Positions 62,058 through 64,000 of a stretch of 64,000 nt of DNA are shown in pieces (position 1 is the stretch's first letter; the number at the start of each line of letters is the position of its first letter). The notes under the pieces were generated by a model. It worked only from the letters and a program-made list of their open reading frames with translations, made no database searches and was not told the DNA's origin. Source of the DNA: Streptomyces caatingaensis (GTDB taxonomy: Bacteria; Actinomycetota; Actinomycetes; Streptomycetales; Streptomycetaceae); NCBI RefSeq assembly GCF_001187435.1, contig NZ_LFXA01000007.1:186001-250000 (forward strand), written 5' to 3'. Both the position numbers and the translations under genes were made by a program.

Positions 62058-64000
62058 ATGGCGGTTCCTGCACGTGAGGCCCGGCGGGCGGCTCGCAAGA
62101 AGGCCGCCGTCGCGCGGGCGCCCGGCGAAGGGGACGCCGTCCGGCTCGACGGCGGAACCCCCCCTGCGGAGACGGTGGATGACGTCACGTCAGATGTCGG
62201 TGAGCCTGGGGGCGGGCCGGCCGCTCAGGGGGAAGCCAGGCCGGACTACGACTACGCGACCTTCAGCAGACTCGCCGGCGAGCTGACCGAACCGCCCCCG
62301 GGGGTCTACCGGGTGCGCTACCGCCGGCTCGTCCGCGGCGGACCGCGCGGTCAGGTGGCCGCGCTGCTGCTGGTGACGGCGGCGCCGCTGTTCTCCCTGG
62401 CCCTGCTGGTGTGGCTGATGCTGCCCGAGCACTGGACGGCCCGGCCGTACATCAGCGGCTGGGAACGCGCCGGGGACCTCGTGCTGATCGCCTCCATCGG
62501 CCTCATCGAGACGTTCCGCCTGGTCAACGTCATCTCCAACGCGCACGCGACATGGGTGGCGCGGGATCCGGTGCCGGTGCGGCCCCAGCCGGGGACCCGC
62601 GTCGCGTTCCTCACCAGCTTCGTGCCCGGCAAGGAACCGCTCTCCATGGTCCGCGCCACCCTCGAAGGCGCCGTCCGCGTCCAGCACCGCGGGGTGCTCG
62701 ACGTCTGGCTGCTCGACGAGGGCGACGATCCCGAGGTCAAACGGCTCTGCGAGCGGCTGGGCGTGCGCCACTTCACCCGCAAGGGCATCGAGCGCTGGAA
62801 CCAGCCGTCCGGCTGCTTCCGGGCGCGCACCAAGCACGGCAACTACAACGCCTGGCTCGACGCGCACGGCGACGACTACGAGTTCATGGCCTGCGTGGAC
62901 ACCGACCACGTGCCACTGCCCAACTTCCTGGAACGGATGCTGGGTTACTTCCGGGACCCCGACGTGGCGTTCGTCGTCGGGCCCCAGGTGTACGGCAACT
63001 ACACCACCGCCGTGACCAAGGCGGCCGAGAGCCAGCAGTTCCTCTTCCACGCGCTGATCCAGCGGGCGGGCAACGCGTACGGCGCGCCGATGTTCGTCGG
63101 CACCAGCAACTGCGTCCGGGTCGGTGTGCTCCGCCAGATCGGCGGCCTGTTCGACTCCATCACCGAGGACATGGCCACCGGCCTGGAGATCCACCGGCGC
63201 CGCAACCCCGCGACGGGGCGGCGCTGGCGCTCCGTCTACACTCCGGACGTCCTCGCGGTGGGGGAGGGGCCCTCCTCCTGGACCGACTTCTTCTCCCAGC
63301 AACTGCGCTGGTCCCGGGGGACGTACGAGACGCTGCTGCGGCAGTTCTGGCGGGCGGTGTGGAGCATGTCGCCGGGTCGGGTGCTCAACTACTCGCTGAT
63401 GGTGGCGTATTACCCCATGGCCGCCATGAACTGGGTGCTGGGCGTGCTGTCGTGCGTGCTCTTCCTGGGGCTCGGCGCGGCCGGAATCAACGTCGAGTCG
63501 CAGGTGTGGCTGATGCTCTACGGGGACTCCGCGGCGCTCCAGATCGGGCTGTACGTCTGGAACCGCCGGCACAACGTCAGTCCGCACGAGCCGGCGGGGT
63601 CCTCCGGGACGGCGGGCATGCTGATGTCCGCGCTGTCCGCCCCCATGTACGCCCGTTCGCTGGGCGAGGCGCTGCTGCGCCGGCGCTCGCGGTTCGTCGT
63701 GACCCCGAAGGGGGATTCCGCGAGCCCGGACCGGGTGGTGACCTTCCGCACCCACTTGACGTGGGCGGTGGTGCTGACGCTGGCGCTGGTCGCGTCCGTG
63801 GTCTTCAGCCATGTGCATACGGCGATGCGGGTGTGGGCGTTGCTGGGGCTGGCGACGACGTTGTTGCCGTTGGCGGTGTGGCAGGGGGAGGTGCTGGCGC
63901 AGCGGAGGAGGGGGGTGGTGGGGATGGGGGCTTCTGAGGTCCCTGGTGCGGCTGGGGGGGCTTTGGGTGGGGGCTCGGGGGGGTGCGATGCGTCTTCTGA
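62058..64000 (+). CDS. Processive family 2 glycosyltransferase (partial)
   Basis: At least 647 residues, with no stop before the right edge. A disordered acidic N-terminus to about 75, two membrane segments (about 100-120 and 137-157), then a GT2 domain with the processive-synthase motifs: LLDEGDD (about 218), CVDTDHV (about 280), ITEDMATG (about 369) and QQLRWSRG (QxxRW, about 413), followed by four or more membrane segments. This is the cellulose/hyaluronan synthase class, making and extruding a polysaccharide. GGGGG lies seven bases before the ATG. The last 30 codons are extremely G-rich (ALGGGSGGCD). Confidence 0.88.
   Translation, partial: MAVPAREARRAARKKAAVARAPGEGDAVRLDGGTPPAETVDDVTSDVGEPGGGPAAQGEARPDYDYATFSRLAGELTEPPPGVYRVRYRRLVRGGPRGQVAALLLVTAAPLFSLALLVWLMLPEHWTARPYISGWERAGDLVLIASIGLIETFRLVNVISNAHATWVARDPVPVRPQPGTRVAFLTSFVPGKEPLSMVRATLEGAVRVQHRGVLDVWLLDEGDDPEVKRLCERLGVRHFTRKGIERWNQPSGCFRARTKHGNYNAWLDAHGDDYEFMACVDTDHVPLPNFLERMLGYFRDPDVAFVVGPQVYGNYTTAVTKAAESQQFLFHALIQRAGNAYGAPMFVGTSNCVRVGVLRQIGGLFDSITEDMATGLEIHRRRNPATGRRWRSVYTPDVLAVGEGPSSWTDFFSQQLRWSRGTYETLLRQFWRAVWSMSPGRVLNYSLMVAYYPMAAMNWVLGVLSCVLFLGLGAAGINVESQVWLMLYGDSAALQIGLYVWNRRHNVSPHEPAGSSGTAGMLMSALSAPMYARSLGEALLRRRSRFVVTPKGDSASPDRVVTFRTHLTWAVVLTLALVASVVFSHVHTAMRVWALLGLATTLLPLAVWQGEVLAQRRRGVVGMGASEVPGAAGGALGGGSGGCDASS

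Noticed and set aside
62411..63937. 508-residue frame near the right edge
   Set aside because: Arg/Gly-rich, out of frame with the clear GT2 motifs (DXD, TED, QxxRW) read from 62058.

Overview
This 64 kb window looks like a chromosomal segment of a Streptomyces species or close relative. Base composition is very GC-rich, nearly every codon ends in G or C, and starts are a mix of ATG, GTG and occasional TTG. Many families typical of Streptomyces are present: a gvpO-A-F-G-J-L-S-K gas vesicle cluster, DUF397-, DUF5302-, DUF5954- and DUF6643-like proteins, an NsdA-like TPR regulator and a PAS-PP2C phosphatase. No rRNA, tRNA, CRISPR array, insertion sequence or phage module was seen. All family assignments come from reading the sequence without a database search.

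Layout. 0-13.3 kb: MOSC protein, Pro/Gln-rich DUF6643-like protein, two-domain TerD protein behind an iterated operator, HpnB-like glycosyltransferase, Asp/Glu racemase-family protein, small PH-like membrane protein, MFS transporter, aldehyde dehydrogenase, an orphan dhaK, then a small accessory patch (endonuclease VII-like HNH protein, remnant of a winged-helix regulator, F420/NADP-reductase-like protein divergent from an HxlR regulator with a perfect palindromic operator). 13.3-16.8 kb: the gas vesicle operon. 16.8-21.9 kb: amino-acid permease, an EspR-like XRE/ImmA protease/membrane protein operon and a secreted ricin-type lectin.

22.0-26.5 kb holds the most striking locus: an EACC1-like small protein, a transmembrane caspase-SBP-VWA protein (split by one extra base in this sequence) and a substrate-binding lipoprotein. 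The arrangement suggests an outside-sensing, inside-killing conflict or programmed-death system.

26.7-43.6 kb: phosphotransferase, two HD proteins, a response regulator and a histidine kinase separated by about 2.9 kb containing a decayed epimerase gene, PAP2 phosphatase, a Ser/Thr kinase with eight TPR-like repeats, two regulator/enzyme or regulator/transporter pairs with readable operators (ArsR-quinone oxidoreductase, CGNR-MFS), and secreted and small proteins. 43.6-49.2 kb: SGNH esterase, class A beta-lactamase-like serine hydrolase, penicillin acylase and phenylacetate-CoA ligase, which could together form a beta-lactam or phenylacetyl-amide catabolic neighbourhood. 49.3-64 kb: DUF397 protein, LRR-gene remnant, conserved hypotheticals, secreted PGRP amidase, phosphotransferase-like protein divergent from an NsdA-like regulator, PAS-PP2C phosphatase, HEAT-repeat protein, small membrane proteins, and a processive GT2 synthase running off the right edge.

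Strong stem-loops separate several convergent pairs. At least seven genes have a TANNNT hexamer six or seven bases before the start codon, which fits leaderless transcription.
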